Shown here piece after piece: positions 8,872 through 18,963 of a stretch of 64,000 nucleotides of DNA. The translations under genes and the position numbers were made by a program. Below the pieces are notes generated by a model that worked only from the letters and a program-made list of their open reading frames with translations, was not told where the DNA came from and did no database searches. Origin of the DNA: Brenneria bubanii (lineage in GTDB: Bacteria; Pseudomonadota; Gammaproteobacteria; Enterobacterales; Enterobacteriaceae); the NCBI RefSeq assembly GCF_022378355.1, contig NZ_JAKMAJ010000001.1, positions 1 to 64,000 of the forward strand, given 5' to 3'. Every line of letters begins with the position of its first letter. The first letter of the stretch is position 1.

Positions 8872-10004
8872 TAAGCCTGACCCAAGAACCACTGCTGCCA
8901 GACTTTGCCCACCTCATCCAGATGCTCCGACCACCATTGCGCGTCTCGCACAAACGTATTGGAAAAATAAGCGGGGTTAGATGGCAATTTCACCAGATCT
9001 TCAGGACGGACAAAATCAAAGGCTTTTTTATTAGTCGGACCATAGGCGATGTGCTGAGTCAGCGTAGCCTGAACCTTAGGCTGCAAAGCAAAGTCAATGA
9101 ACAACTGGGCATTTTCCGGATTAGGCGCGCCTTTGACAACGCTCCAGTACTGCACCTGCTGCTTTGCCTGACTCCACTCAATAGCCAGCGGCGCGCCTTG
9201 GTCGATCAGCGCCTGGGCTCGACCGTTCCACAATGCGCCAAGCACTGCATCTTTACGCTCCAGCAACTCGGCGGAAACTGCACCGGTATCCCACCATTTT
9301 GAAACATATGGCTTAATTTTACTTAAAGAGGCAAAGGCTCGTTCAATATTGATTGGATAAAGTTGATTTTTATCCACGCCATCAGCCAATAAAGCGAATT
9401 CTAATTCGGTAGAGCTCGTCCGCATATCCGCTAAAGTGCGCGCCCCTGGGAATTTATTAACATCCCAGAACTCTCTCCAGTTTTGCGGATGGTGCTTGGC
9501 GCTAAACACGTTTGTGTTATAAACCAAAACCGTCGCATAGAGAAGATTGCCGACCATATTCGGATGACGAAGCTCTGAAAGAATATCGTTAGGATCGCTC
9601 AGCTTCATTGCTGAATAATCAATCGGCGCCAATACTCCAGCCTTATCCAGACTGAATTGAGTTATATCACTCAGGTCCAGCACATCGATACCCATTTTCC
9701 CGGCTTTTGACATCGCTAATATTTGTGATCCTGTAGCAGGTATCACTCTAACATTAATGCCGGTCGCTTCGGTAAAGGGTTTGTGAACGGCAATATCCAT
9801 TGCATCCTGATAAGCTCCCCCCAATCCCCTGACAATCACTTCTTTATCGCTTTTGGCGAACGCTGAAGGCATTGAAAAAGCCCCCAGAGCCAGACTGCCG
9901 CCAAGAACAGCCCCTTTCTTTATCAAATCACGTCGGGAGGTATTTATCTCTCCTTCTGTCAAAATCGGGGCTGAGGAAAGTATACTTTCCTTTTTATTAC
10001 ACAT
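8871..10004 (-). CDS. Tat-exported extracellular solute-binding protein, family 1 (PotD-like)
   Basis: A periplasmic receptor of about 377 residues for the adjacent importer. The N-terminus carries a twin-arginine signal, TSRRDLIKKGAVLGG, followed by a hydrophobic run and a likely cleavage after AFA. That suggests it folds in the cytoplasm before export, unlike the Sec-type binding protein of the second module. Mature features such as EVIVRGLGGAYQDAMD and GIDVLDLSDITQFSLDKAG fit the PotD/opine-binding class. The start ATG at 10004 has AAGGA upstream; a longer TTG-initiated frame is less likely. The A+T-rich gap of about 105 bp to the upstream RpiR gene probably holds the operon promoter. Confidence 0.88.
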   Translation of the reverse strand: MCNKKESILSSAPILTEGEINTSRRDLIKKGAVLGGSLALGAFSMPSAFAKSDKEVIVRGLGGAYQDAMDIAVHKPFTEATGINVRVIPATGSQILAMSKAGKMGIDVLDLSDITQFSLDKAGVLAPIDYSAMKLSDPNDILSELRHPNMVGNLLYATVLVYNTNVFSAKHHPQNWREFWDVNKFPGARTLADMRTSSTELEFALLADGVDKNQLYPINIERAFASLSKIKPYVSKWWDTGAVSAELLERKDAVLGALWNGRAQALIDQGAPLAIEWSQAKQQVQYWSVVKGAPNPENAQLFIDFALQPKVQATLTQHIAYGPTNKKAFDFVRPEDLVKLPSNPAYFSNTFVRDAQWWSEHLDEVGKVWQQWFLGQA

Positions 10005-10109
10005 AGTTACCATCCTTTGTTTTATCAATTACAACTGCAACATCGTCCTGGTGTCAGTAACTAATATTTTATTAATTAACTTCATTAAAATTTTATATTA
10101 AATATTTTA

Positions 10110-10976
10110 TTATTGGTGTTTCCCTGGTGTTGTCATTTTCCAATGACCTAGCAACTCCCATATCCTGTCTGATTCCTGCAATCTTTTATTTATATTTTCC
10201 TTGTCTAATACAATCATTTGCGACATCAGCCAGTCGGCAACGACCATGGTGCCGATCTGTGACCATCGTCCAATCTTCGACATACTCCGAGCAATATAAA
10301 GTGTTTCCGTCGCTTCCCGCGCCAGCGGGGAAGAAGGGCGATCGGTCAACGCCACCATATAGGCGCCACGAAGACGGGCAAGATGCATGAGTTCAATGGT
10401 ATAGGGAATATATCGCTCATAGCCGATACCAATAAAAACGTCTTCCTCGCTTATATGCCTTATACGGTCGGCGATATCACCTGCGCCAATATCAATAACA
10501 TCCGCACTTTTCAGTACATTAAGCTGCATTGCCAGATAAACCGCCATGGCATGCGTTGTTCCATGTGCGGTAATCCATATACGTCTGGCGGAAACCATTT
10601 TCTCTGCGATACTGATGACGGTTTCTGGCTGATTCAAAGCCGATGTTTGACTCATCAGTAAACTGCCATTAGCAAAAACCTGTTCCTTTAGTTCAGCTTC
10701 GCTTGACGATGTGGAAACCTGTTGATATATGCCGCTTAGCCCGACATTCTCAATCAGCGCCTCTCCCAGATCCTCGCGTAAATGCGTATATCCCCGAAAC
10801 CCCAATGCACGCGCAAAACGGACGATGGCAGCATCACTCACGCTTATTGCGCCGGCTAACTGCTTGGCAGTCATAAACGCAACGCGTTCTTTATTTCTTT
10901 CAATGTAGCGAGCAATAAGCTGCTGTGCTGGGGTAAGGCTCGCAAAGCGCTCACCGACCAAGGCTGAAAAATTCAT
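10110..10976 (-). CDS. RpiR-family transcriptional regulator (HTH + SIS)
   Basis: 288 residues, typical RpiR layout. An N-terminal helix-turn-helix (SVSDAAIVRFARALGFRGY) is followed by a sugar-isomerase (SIS) domain from about residue 125, including RIWITAHGTTHAMAVYLAMQ. SIS domains usually sense phosphosugars, but RpiR relatives also control amino-acid and amine uptake operons. It lies immediately upstream of and co-oriented with the binding-protein gene, so it most likely regulates the importer-hydrolase operon. The ligand is unknown. Confidence 0.9.
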   Translation of the reverse strand: MNFSALVGERFASLTPAQQLIARYIERNKERVAFMTAKQLAGAISVSDAAIVRFARALGFRGYTHLREDLGEALIENVGLSGIYQQVSTSSSEAELKEQVFANGSLLMSQTSALNQPETVISIAEKMVSARRIWITAHGTTHAMAVYLAMQLNVLKSADVIDIGAGDIADRIRHISEEDVFIGIGYERYIPYTIELMHLARLRGAYMVALTDRPSSPLAREATETLYIARSMSKIGRWSQIGTMVVADWLMSQMIVLDKENINKRLQESDRIWELLGHWKMTTPGKHQ

Positions 10977-11377
10977 ATAAAATCCCGAATGACTCAGTTA
11001 TTACAGTAAAGTGCAAATGTGTTGTATTTGCAACAATAAAATCTCATTTTTTAATCAATTCTTATAAAAACCATTTAATTCATATAGATACATTTAGAAA
11101 GGATGCTTATTATCATATAAAGAAATAATAAATAAATGCATTTAATTTATGAATAGTATGTTAATAGTTTCATTAAAAATAATATTTACTAACCTATGAA
11201 AATATACAAATTAAAATCCATTTCATTGTTATTTATTAACCTCGTTATCAAATAGTAGCCGAAAAAAACAGAACATCCCTTTATGTTGGAGGTGCTCACA
11301 AATAAGCTTAGGATAAATATACACATTGTCTAATCGAATAGCCCCCGCCAAGGCGAGGGGCGTAAAATCAAGACAAA
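10977..11377. other. A+T-rich intergenic region
   Basis: About 400 bp between the RpiR gene and cobT, strongly A+T-rich from 11030 to 11260. It must carry the RpiR promoter. No open frame with a ribosome binding site or tRNA is visible. The only structured element is the G+C-rich hairpin at 11341-11361. Confidence 0.5.
11341..11361 (-). terminator. Possible end-of-operon hairpin after cobT
   Basis: A G+C-rich inverted repeat (GCCCCCGCC with GGCGAGGGGC, one mismatch) lies 17 bp beyond the cobT stop. The transcript does not run into a U-tract, so if it stops transcription it is a weak or factor-assisted terminator. Confidence 0.35.
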
Positions 11378-12442
11378 TCATGATGGCAGGACGATATTGC
11401 TATCGGATAATTGTCCCATATTGTTGTGCATCGCGCAGGCCGCATCGACCAGATGCATCGCCAGCGCCGCACCGCTGCCTTCACCAAGCCGCATGCCCAA
11501 TTGCAGGTAAGGTTCCATCTGTAGGTGCTGTAGCGCGATCATCGCGCCCTTTTCCGCCGAAAAATGGGAAGGTATCAGGTAATCACGCACCTGCGGCGCA
11601 ATGCGGCAGGCCGCCAGCGCTGAAGCATAGGAAAGAAAACCATCCAGCACCACCGGCAATCCAGCCGCCGCAGCCCCCAGCATCACCCCGGTCATTCCGG
11701 CCAGATCAAAACCGCCGACTTTGGCCAATACGTCAATGCCGTCACGCGCATTCGGTTGGTTAACAGCTATCGCCTGACGCACGACCGACACCTTATGATG
11801 CAAGCGCTCGCTGGGAAAATTAGCGCCAATACCGACTACCTCATTAGGGTCCTGATCGGTCAGCACGCTGATTATGGCGGCGGCGGGCGTAGTATTGGCC
11901 ATGCCCAACTCACCAACGCCAAAAACGCGCACGCCTGCGGCGGCCTGTCGTCTGGTCAACTGCGCGCAGGCAAAAAGCAGCTCCTCCGCCTGCCGATGCG
12001 TCATCGCCGCTTCACGGGCGATGTTGCCGCTGCCGCGCGCGACTTTCATATTCAATACGCCGGGCAGCGGTTCGCTGTCGATGCCGACATCCACCACCTT
12101 CACCTCCGCGCCCGCATTGGCCGCCAGCACACACACGCCGGTAATCCCCTTGACCATATTGGCGGCCTGAATGGCCGTTACCGCGCGCGGAGAAATGGCG
12201 ACGCCCTCTTCATAAACGCCATGATCGGCGGCCATCACGATGATCTGTTTGCGCGCTACCTGATGCTCGGCAAGCCCGCGCATTCCCGCAAGCTGGATGG
12301 CCAATTGCTCCAACCGCCCCAGGCTCCCCAGGGGTTTCAGCAAGCCGTCAAGGTGAACGGCCGTACGCTGCATGGCCGCGCGATCTACCGGCTGAATCGC
12401 GTCAATCAATGATGAAAGCGCTGATGATGAAATTGTTTGCAT
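11378..12442 (-). CDS. cobT: Nicotinate-nucleotide-dimethylbenzimidazole phosphoribosyltransferase
   Basis: CobT activates the lower ligand of cobalamin by making alpha-ribazole-5'-phosphate from dimethylbenzimidazole and nicotinate mononucleotide. The 354 residues match the enterobacterial enzyme. [17 protein letters not shown] near the N-terminus and [12 protein letters not shown] near the C-terminus, which holds the catalytic glutamate, are diagnostic. It is the last gene of the cobUSCT group, 16 bp after cobC. No dimethylbenzimidazole synthesis gene is visible in the window. Confidence 0.96.
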   Translation of the reverse strand: MQTISSSALSSLIDAIQPVDRAAMQRTAVHLDGLLKPLGSLGRLEQLAIQLAGMRGLAEHQVARKQIIVMAADHGVYEEGVAISPRAVTAIQAANMVKGITGVCVLAANAGAEVKVVDVGIDSEPLPGVLNMKVARGSGNIAREAAMTHRQAEELLFACAQLTRRQAAAGVRVFGVGELGMANTTPAAAIISVLTDQDPNEVVGIGANFPSERLHHKVSVVRQAIAVNQPNARDGIDVLAKVGGFDLAGMTGVMLGAAAAGLPVVLDGFLSYASALAACRIAPQVRDYLIPSHFSAEKGAMIALQHLQMEPYLQLGMRLGEGSGAALAMHLVDAACAMHNNMGQLSDSNIVLPS

Positions 12443-12458
12443 ACCGTTATTCTCATTA

Positions 12459-13064
12459 TTAGGGTCGCCAGGGCGCCCGGTTGTTCAATGCCCGCAGCGT
12501 GGCGAATCCATCCTGAAGCTCCAGTACGCTGTATGCGCCCTGTTCAAAATGGAAATGCCACATGTCGCTTGCCGGCATCGTCAGCAACGTCGCCAGCAAC
12601 AGGCTTAATACGCCCTGATGCGCCACAATCAGTTGATTATCCACGTCACAGGGTTTGCGCAACCTCTGCGTTATTTGCTCCACACGGTGCGAAAACTCGG
12701 GAAATGACTCCCCGCCGGTAGGACGCGCCGTCTGCCAGTCCGCCAGCCAGTCGGCCCAGGCATCGGCGTCCTCATGCTGTAAATCCTGATGATGCCGCAT
12801 TTCCCAATCGCCGAAAGACATTTCGTTTAATCCCTCATCCGCTGCGGCGCAGACCGGATGCTTTTCCAGCACAATGTCCGCCGTATGCCGCGCCCGCCAC
12901 AATTTGCTGCTGACGGCTGAACCGAAAGACACGTCCGCCAGCCAGCCGGCAACCAGTCTGGCCTGGGCGATCCCCGTCGCCGTCAGGCCGACATCCGTTG
13001 CGCCGCAAAAAACGCCGCTAAGGTTCGCCTCAGTCTGACCGTGTCTGACCAGAAACAACCGCAT
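12459..13064 (-). CDS. cobC: Alpha-ribazole phosphatase
   Basis: A histidine phosphatase of 201 residues beginning [17 protein letters not shown], with the phospho-accepting histidine in RHG and a second catalytic histidine in [11 protein letters not shown]. In the cobalamin pathway CobC removes phosphate from the alpha-ribazole or adenosylcobalamin-phosphate moiety. A GAGG ribosome binding site precedes the ATG by seven bases. The gene lies between cobS and cobT, whereas in Salmonella it is at a distant locus. Context makes a cobalamin role much more likely than a generic phosphoglycerate mutase. Confidence 0.92.
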   Translation of the reverse strand: MRLFLVRHGQTEANLSGVFCGATDVGLTATGIAQARLVAGWLADVSFGSAVSSKLWRARHTADIVLEKHPVCAAADEGLNEMSFGDWEMRHHQDLQHEDADAWADWLADWQTARPTGGESFPEFSHRVEQITQRLRKPCDVDNQLIVAHQGVLSLLLATLLTMPASDMWHFHFEQGAYSVLELQDGFATLRALNNRAPWRP

Positions 13065-13084
13065 GGTTTATCCTCATATTTCCG

Positions 13085-13831
13085 TCATAGCATCGCCAGC
13101 AGGAATGCCAGTTCGCCGACCTCTTCCGCCGCCCCCATGGTATCGCCGGTCTGTCCGCCCAACCGACGGCGCAGATAGCATCCCATCAGCCAAACGACGA
13201 ACAGGGTGACGACGAACGCCCGCAGCGCGCCCCCATGGCCCAGCAATCCCGTTAACAGCGCCCCGCCGGCCAGCGTGATCAGCGCTTCGGCGCCGCGAAC
13301 CCGGCCGATATACAGGTTCCCCAGCCCTTGCCCCTCTCGCGCATAGCGCTGTCGGTACATCAGCAGCACAATCGCGCTGCGGCTCGCCACCGACGCCGCC
13401 GTCAGCACCGCCAGCATAGATGTTCCGCGCAGCGCCAGCTCACTCACCGCCAGCACTTTCGCCACCACGATAAAGATCAGCGCCAACCCGCCGTTGGTGC
13501 CGAGGCGGCTATCGCGCATGATCTCCAGCATTTTTTCCCGGTTACGCGCGGAAAACACGCCGTCGCAAGTGTCCGCCAATCCATCCAGATGAAATGCGCC
13601 GGTCACCAGCGCCAGCGCCAGCACGTAGGCCAACGCCGCCAGCGGCACGCCGCACCAGGGCGAAAGCGCCACAAACACGGCGCCGGCAATCACGCCGACA
13701 ATCAGACCAATAAAGGGAAAGCCGACGATGCCACGCACGTACTGCCGCATCTCCAGCCCTTGCGTCCAGCGCGACGGTACCGGAATTCGGGTCATAAATT
13801 GCAGCGTGGCGAAAAATAAGCGTAAATTCAT
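13085..13831 (-). CDS. cobS: Adenosylcobinamide-GDP ribazoletransferase (cobalamin synthase)
   Basis: A 248-residue integral membrane enzyme that joins adenosylcobinamide-GDP to alpha-ribazole (phosphate). The metal/phosphate motif [17 protein letters not shown] is present, with about six hydrophobic helices around it. The start overlaps the cobU stop by four bases, indicating coupled translation. Confidence 0.95.
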   Translation of the reverse strand: MNLRLFFATLQFMTRIPVPSRWTQGLEMRQYVRGIVGFPFIGLIVGVIAGAVFVALSPWCGVPLAALAYVLALALVTGAFHLDGLADTCDGVFSARNREKMLEIMRDSRLGTNGGLALIFIVVAKVLAVSELALRGTSMLAVLTAASVASRSAIVLLMYRQRYAREGQGLGNLYIGRVRGAEALITLAGGALLTGLLGHGGALRAFVVTLFVVWLMGCYLRRRLGGQTGDTMGAAEEVGELAFLLAML

Positions 13832-14373
13832 TTAATTTTGACCTCAATTCCCGAGACCACCAGATAGACCGACTCGGCGGCGGCGGCCAGACGCTGATTC
13901 ACTCGACCGGCGATATCGCGGAAATGCCGAGCCAGCCGATTTTCCGGCACTATCCCCATCCCCAGCTCGTTGGTCACCAGATATACCGGCGTCGCGCTGT
14001 GTGAACAGGCGGTAATCAGTTCATCAATCTGCCGTTGAATCACGGCTTCAATGGCCGAAAAATCCATCTGCTCGGCGGGCGTATCGCCCGTCTGGTCAAA
14101 CAACAAATTGGCGATCATGGTGGTAATGCATTCAAGGATAACGGCATTATCCGCCGCCGCTGGGTGCGTAATCACCGTTGCCAGATCGCGATAGCCTTCC
14201 CAGGTGCGCCAGTGCAACGGTCGGCTTTCCTGATGCCGTCGCACCCTTCGGGCCATTTCCTCATCGGTAACGACCGACGTGGCGATATACAGCACGTTGT
14301 CGCCATGCCGCGCCGCCAGCCGCTCCGCCAGCGCGCTTTTACCGCTCCTGGCTCCGCCTGTAATCAATATCAC
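13828..14373 (-). CDS. cobU: Adenosylcobinamide kinase / guanylyltransferase
   Basis: CobU phosphorylates adenosylcobinamide and attaches GMP. It has Walker [15 protein letters not shown] and the histidine region [16 protein letters not shown] used for guanylylation. [19 protein letters not shown] near the C-terminus is characteristic. The GTG at 14373 is preferred because AGGAG lies seven bases upstream and the product then begins like Salmonella CobU. An upstream GTG at 14382 abuts the ribosome binding site. It is first in the cobUSCT group. Confidence 0.95.
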   Translation of the reverse strand: MILITGGARSGKSALAERLAARHGDNVLYIATSVVTDEEMARRVRRHQESRPLHWRTWEGYRDLATVITHPAAADNAVILECITTMIANLLFDQTGDTPAEQMDFSAIEAVIQRQIDELITACSHSATPVYLVTNELGMGIVPENRLARHFRDIAGRVNQRLAAAAESVYLVVSGIEVKIK

Positions 14374-14780
14374 CCGATACACTCCTGTTTATTCTATTTT
14401 TTAACGCTCTCCTTTGCGCCGGTCTCTTAGTCACATTATTACCGATAACGATATATGTGAGCACAAAGCCATTTCGTGCGCGAAAAGAAAGGCTTTTTCA
14501 TGCCACGCCACAGCACGCGCCAGACTCAGGGTGCTCAATCGCCGCAGCCCAGAGAACCCTGGCTCCCGGCTAAATTATGTCGCTGCGCGATGCCTTCGTC
14601 GGTATCAGACTTAGCGGACCGCTTGCGACACCTTCCTGACGTGGCGCAAGCTTTCGCCGCGTCCATGCGGCTCATCCTAAGCCCGCTACCGCCTCAGCAT
14701 AATTTTTTACGCCGGGTAACGGCAAAAAGGCCCCTATCGTTATGACTAAAGAACCGCCCCAGCGAAGGGAAACATTGGGC
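14374..14780. other. Spacer between cbiP and cobUSCT
   Basis: About 400 bp without a gene separates the two otherwise tightly packed co-oriented groups. It includes an imperfect hairpin at 14466-14496 (AAAGCC and GGCTTT arms, inner TTCG/CGAA) followed by T-rich sequence on the plus strand only, so it does not look like a terminator for cbiP. No cobalamin-riboswitch core box was found. A separate promoter for cobU may lie here. Confidence 0.45.
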
Positions 14781-16313
14781 TTAAAACTCCCCCTTTTCCG
14801 CCCCCATAAACCCATATATCGCGGCGATATCAATGTGCTCGCGCATCGCCGATGCCAGAATATCGAACTGACTCTGCTTATGGCGGGCATAGTCAAAAAC
14901 GTCGCCGTCAAAGGCCGCCAGTCCCTTATGCTGACGCAACCGATTCAGCAGCGCGCGGGTAAAGCCATCGTTGTCAAACAGACCGTGGATATAGCTGCCC
15001 AATACGCTGCCGTCCGCGTTAATCGCCCCGTCGTCGTGGCTGACCGACTGACCATTGCTGGTCGTCAGATGAATAAGAGGTTGTGCGCGATCGCCAAGGC
15101 GCGACGTCCCCATATGGATTTCATAACCGCTGATTGGCATCGCCGAAGCGGCCATGGCCATACCCGGTAGCGTCGGCCGGCAGTTGCCGCTCACGCGCGT
15201 GGTGATTTTCTCCGCCGCGAACTCGGTTTCAATATCCAGTAGACCCAGCCCGTCCATACGGGCGACGCCCGACTCGACGCCGTCAACAATCCGTCGACCC
15301 AGCATTTGATAGCCGCCGCAGATACCGACGATCGGCGTACCGCTTCGATGCCGCGCATGAAGCGTTTCAGCCAGCCCCTGTTGCTGTAACCACTGCAAAT
15401 CGCCCAGCGTATTTTTACTGCCGGGCAGAATAATCAAATCCGCATTCATCAATAGCGAGGGGTCGGCGACATAACGCAGGCGTACATCCGGCTGAGCCGC
15501 CAGCGCGTTGAAATCGGTAAAATTGGCGATATGCGGCAAACGCACCACCGCGATTTCCAGCGCTTTCTCTTCATTGCCGGCATATTTTCCGCCTTGCAGG
15601 GCGACGCCGTCCTCATCTTCCAACTGCACGTTTAGCCAGGGCATCACGCCAATCACCGGGACGCCGGTCAGCGCTTCAATCTGCGCCAGTCCCGGTTCAA
15701 GCAACGCCACATCGCCACGGAATTTATTGACGATCACCCCTTTTACCCGCGCTTTTTCCTCCGGAAGCAACAGCGCCAGCGTCCCGTAGATGGCGGCGAA
15801 CACCCCGCCGCGATCGATATCGGCCACCAGCAATACCGGGCAGTCGGCCATCGCCGCCATGCCCATATTGACGATATCCCGATCGCGCAGATTGATCTCC
15901 GCCGGGCTGCCCGCCCCTTCCAGCACCATCACGTCATACTCGGCGGCCAGGCTATGGTAAACCGCGCTAATCTGCTGCTGTAATCGTGGTTTGTACTGGT
16001 GATAGGTCATCGCATCCATATTGCAGAGCGCTTTTCCCATTAATACTACCTGCGACTTGCGATCGCTGGTCGGCTTCAGCAACACCGGATTCATCCGTAC
16101 GTCGGGCTCGATGCCCGCCGCTTCGGCCTGAAATATCTGTGCCCGGCCCATCTCTTCGCCCTGTGGCGTAATGCCCGAATTCAGCGCCATATTTTGCGAT
16201 TTAAACGGCGCGCAGCGGTAGCCGTCCTGGGTGAAAATCCGGCACAGGCCGGCGACCAGCATGCTTTTCCCCACATCGGACGCCGTTCCCTGCAGCATGA
16301 TGGACAGGCTCAT
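14781..16313 (-). CDS. cbiP: Adenosylcobyric acid synthase (glutamine-hydrolysing)
   Basis: CbiP amidates side chains b, d, e and g of adenosylcobyrinic a,c-diamide using glutamine and ATP. The ATP-binding domain begins [20 protein letters not shown]. The glutaminase domain has its nucleophile in [10 protein letters not shown] and a catalytic histidine in [11 protein letters not shown]. The ATG at 16313 is chosen over the longer frame: it overlaps the cbiO stop as ATGA and has GGAGG just upstream, giving 510 residues, the usual size. Confidence 0.97.
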   Translation of the reverse strand: MSLSIMLQGTASDVGKSMLVAGLCRIFTQDGYRCAPFKSQNMALNSGITPQGEEMGRAQIFQAEAAGIEPDVRMNPVLLKPTSDRKSQVVLMGKALCNMDAMTYHQYKPRLQQQISAVYHSLAAEYDVMVLEGAGSPAEINLRDRDIVNMGMAAMADCPVLLVADIDRGGVFAAIYGTLALLLPEEKARVKGVIVNKFRGDVALLEPGLAQIEALTGVPVIGVMPWLNVQLEDEDGVALQGGKYAGNEEKALEIAVVRLPHIANFTDFNALAAQPDVRLRYVADPSLLMNADLIILPGSKNTLGDLQWLQQQGLAETLHARHRSGTPIVGICGGYQMLGRRIVDGVESGVARMDGLGLLDIETEFAAEKITTRVSGNCRPTLPGMAMAASAMPISGYEIHMGTSRLGDRAQPLIHLTTSNGQSVSHDDGAINADGSVLGSYIHGLFDNDGFTRALLNRLRQHKGLAAFDGDVFDYARHKQSQFDILASAMREHIDIAAIYGFMGAEKGEF

Positions 16314-17125
16314 GCGTTTCCTCCCGCGCCGCACTCACGCAGCAGCGCAAATAACTGTTGTTCGGTTTTACATAGCGGCATCCCCAGCTCGCAGTGCAGC
16401 TTAACCAGCCAGGGCTGCGCCAGAGAGGCCGCCTGCAATTGCTCCCGTCGCAGAAAGACCTCGGCGCTTTCCCCTTCGCTGACCACGCGCCCGTGCGACA
16501 GCACATACACATAGCCGCATACGGCGTAGATCAGATCGATATCATGGCTGGAAAGAATCACCCGTTTCCCTTGCGCCACAATCCGCTCGATAATGGCGAT
16601 CATCTGTTCGCGCCCGGCAGGATCAAGCCCGGCGGTCGGTTCGTCCAGCAGCAGATAAGGCGACTCCATCACCAGCGCCCCGGCGACGGCGACGCGTTTT
16701 TTCTGGCCGTGGCTCAGGTATTGAATCGGCTTATGGCGAAACCCCTGCGCATCCACCAGCGTTAATGCCTGCTCCACGCGCTGGGCGATAAGGGTTTCAT
16801 CCATACCGAGATTACGCAGGCTGAATGCGATATCGCTGTCGATATCGGTATAAAAGATCTGCTGTTCCGGGTCTTGAAACACCGTGGCGATCTGCTGACG
16901 CAACCTGCGCAGCCCGGCTTTGCCGTAATCAATCGGCTGATTATTCCACAGCACCGCGCCGCTTTGCGGGCGCAGAATACCGGTCAGATTCATAAACAGC
17001 GTTGATTTGCCGCAGCCGTTGGCGCCGATCACCCCGGTAACGGCATGACGGCCAAAATCCAGCGACAGATCGTGCAGCACCGGCTCATCCTGATAGCGAA
17101 AATTCAATCGTCGGGTTGTCAGCAT
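16310..17125 (-). CDS. cbiO: Cobalt ECF transporter ATPase
   Basis: The ATP-binding subunit of the CbiMNQO energy-coupling-factor importer that brings cobalt into the cell. Walker A is [11 protein letters not shown], the signature [16 protein letters not shown], and Walker [14 protein letters not shown]. The length of 271 residues is normal. It sits 13 bp after cbiQ and its stop overlaps the cbiP start. Confidence 0.96.
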   Translation of the reverse strand: MLTTRRLNFRYQDEPVLHDLSLDFGRHAVTGVIGANGCGKSTLFMNLTGILRPQSGAVLWNNQPIDYGKAGLRRLRQQIATVFQDPEQQIFYTDIDSDIAFSLRNLGMDETLIAQRVEQALTLVDAQGFRHKPIQYLSHGQKKRVAVAGALVMESPYLLLDEPTAGLDPAGREQMIAIIERIVAQGKRVILSSHDIDLIYAVCGYVYVLSHGRVVSEGESAEVFLRREQLQAASLAQPWLVKLHCELGMPLCKTEQQLFALLRECGAGGNA

Positions 17126-17138
17126 CGCGGTTCTCTTC

Positions 17139-17816
17139 TCACAGATGAAAATCTCCCTGATACAGTTTGATTTCCAATGAAATCACCATCTGCTGGTAAC
17201 GCAGCATCACCCGCATAAACAACATTCCGATCAGCATAGAGAGCGAACGGTAGCTGCTGCCCAGCGACGAATAACCAAAGCGCAGCGACTGCGCGCGGCG
17301 AATCGCCAAGGCCTCATCAAGAAAAATAAAGACAAACCGCCAGGTAAGCAGAATCTGCTCCGTCAGCATTTTCGGCACCCGGCAGCGTTGCAGGATCTGG
17401 ATCAACTGCGGAAACGGCGTGTTCAGCACGAACCAGTAGGTCGCCGACAACGCCGCCAGACTGCGCCACAACGTCTGATTCGCCGTCTGCGCGCCTGCGG
17501 GGTCGATGCCCAGCCACAACGATCCCAGATGAACTCCCCACCACAGGGTTTCAGGCTGGCGCGACGCCGACAGCACTATCGTCGCCACGCCCGTCAGCAG
17601 AAATCCCAGCGGCACCGCCAACCACCTCAGGTAACGCAACGGCCCAATGCGCAGCAGCCAGCAGGTCAGCGTGGCGATAAACGCCAGCAGCAGCGCCTGA
17701 TACAGCGGCGGGCAGGTCATCGCCAGCAACAGAAACAGGCCGTACAGCGCCAGCTTGCGCATCGGGTCGACCTGTCGCCAGCGTCCCTGATAGCTCAGTT
17801 TGTCAATTCCCAGCAT
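17139..17816 (-). CDS. cbiQ: Cobalt ECF transporter transmembrane protein
   Basis: The coupling transmembrane subunit (T-component) of the cobalt importer, 225 residues. The N-terminus is MLGIDKLSYQGRWRQVDPMR and the conserved coupling segment is ALAIRRAQSLRFGY, which contacts the ATPase. Several hydrophobic helices precede it. The start lies inside the end of cbiN, implying coupled translation. Confidence 0.95.
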   Translation of the reverse strand: MLGIDKLSYQGRWRQVDPMRKLALYGLFLLLAMTCPPLYQALLLAFIATLTCWLLRIGPLRYLRWLAVPLGFLLTGVATIVLSASRQPETLWWGVHLGSLWLGIDPAGAQTANQTLWRSLAALSATYWFVLNTPFPQLIQILQRCRVPKMLTEQILLTWRFVFIFLDEALAIRRAQSLRFGYSSLGSSYRSLSMLIGMLFMRVMLRYQQMVISLEIKLYQGDFHL

Positions 17817-18084
17817 GATCGCTGCGCTTGCCGCGGTAGTAACCCAGAATATAGAAAATCACCGCCGCGCCTATCGATCCCTGCAGGGTAAACAACAGAC
17901 TTTCAATCTCGCCGCTGGCGGGTTCATACAACGGCTGGAACCAGGGTTTATAATCCGGCGCGGTTTGGGTTATCAAGGTTTCCGCTTCGCCATCGGAACC
18001 GCCGTATTCCCCGCCGTGATTGATGAAAAACGGCAGGATCACCAGCGCGATCACCAGCAACAACAAAATTATGTCCTTTTTCAT
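17803..18084 (-). CDS. cbiN: Cobalt transport accessory protein
   Basis: A small membrane protein of 93 residues with two transmembrane segments (IILLLLVIALVILPFF and AVIFYILGYY) flanking a periplasmic loop containing the conserved YKPWFQPLYEPASGEIESLL. CbiN assists CbiM in cobalt loading. The ATG at 18084 is preferred because it follows the cbiM stop by one base and has GGGAG eight bases upstream; the longer frame starting at 18102 would read into cbiM. Confidence 0.94.
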   Translation of the reverse strand: MKKDIILLLLVIALVILPFFINHGGEYGGSDGEAETLITQTAPDYKPWFQPLYEPASGEIESLLFTLQGSIGAAVIFYILGYYRGKRSDHAGN

Positions 18085-18085
18085 A

Positions 18086-18817
18086 TCAGTGACTCCCGAC
18101 ATGAATAAGCTGACGCTTCACTAACTGATCGTAAATCATCACGGTGAGTAACCCTTCGGCAATGGCGATCGGCACCTGCGTCAGGCAGAAAATCCCCATA
18201 AACTTAAGCATCGACGCGCTAACGCCCAGTTGCGGATCGGGAAAGGCCGCGCCCAGTTGAATCGACGTCACCAGATAGGTCGCCAGGTCCGCCAGCATGG
18301 CGCACAAAAATACCCCGACATCACGGCGAATGCCGGCTTTACACGCCAATCTCCACACCAGATAGCCGACAACCGGCCCGATAACCGCCATCGACATCCC
18401 GTTGGCGCCGAGCGTCGTCAGGCCGCCGTGCGCCAGCAACAGCGCCTGAAACAACAGCACGATCGCCCCCAGCACCGCCACCACCGCAGGGCCGAACAGA
18501 ATCACCGCCAGACCGACGCCGGTCGGATGCGAACAACTGCCGGTAACGGACGGAATCTTCAGCGCCGAGAGGACAAAAATAAACGCGCCGCACAGCGCCA
18601 GCAGCACTTTCTGGTTGCTGTCTTCACTCACGATATGACGCAGACGCACCAGTCCGGCAAACAGACAGGGCAGAAACAGCACCCACCAGGCCAGCGCCCA
18701 CAGCGGCGGCAGAAACCCTTCCATAATGTGCATGGCGAACGCGTCCTGCGGCGCCAACATTAGCATCAGCGCCATCGCCAGACCGGATAGCGAGAGCTTT
18801 TTTAGCTGTTGTTCCAT
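18086..18817 (-). CDS. cbiM: Cobalt ECF transporter substrate-capture protein
   Basis: CbiM is the cobalt-binding S-component. The 243-residue product starts with a cleavable signal ending DAFA, followed directly by [17 protein letters not shown]. The Met-His N-terminus exposed after cleavage forms the metal site in this family. The [18 protein letters not shown] segment is also conserved. A GGGG ribosome binding site precedes the start. A 146-bp gap separates it from cbiL, unusual in this compact operon. Confidence 0.95.
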   Translation of the reverse strand: MEQQLKKLSLSGLAMALMLMLAPQDAFAMHIMEGFLPPLWALAWWVLFLPCLFAGLVRLRHIVSEDSNQKVLLALCGAFIFVLSALKIPSVTGSCSHPTGVGLAVILFGPAVVAVLGAIVLLFQALLLAHGGLTTLGANGMSMAVIGPVVGYLVWRLACKAGIRRDVGVFLCAMLADLATYLVTSIQLGAAFPDPQLGVSASMLKFMGIFCLTQVPIAIAEGLLTVMIYDQLVKRQLIHVGSH

Positions 18818-18963
18818 TGATTACCCCTTACAGGTTCTCGTTTATTACGTAAATTTCAGCGTTCCCCGCCACCGACACTGTCACTCAGGCGCATTTTTAT
18901 GCAGATGCCGGGGCTGTTTCGTGCGCGACAAAGCCGCCATTTCCCGACGGGTGGCCGCCGTCG
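18818..18963. other. 146-bp gap between cbiL and cbiM
   Basis: This is the only sizeable gap inside the cbiA-cbiP run. No gene or riboswitch core is seen. It may hold an internal promoter for the cobalt importer genes; that is inference. Confidence 0.35.

Noticed and set aside
14466-14496. Hairpin after cbiP considered as its terminator
   Set aside because: The T-run is on the plus strand only, so it does not fit leftward transcription, and no plus-strand gene precedes it.
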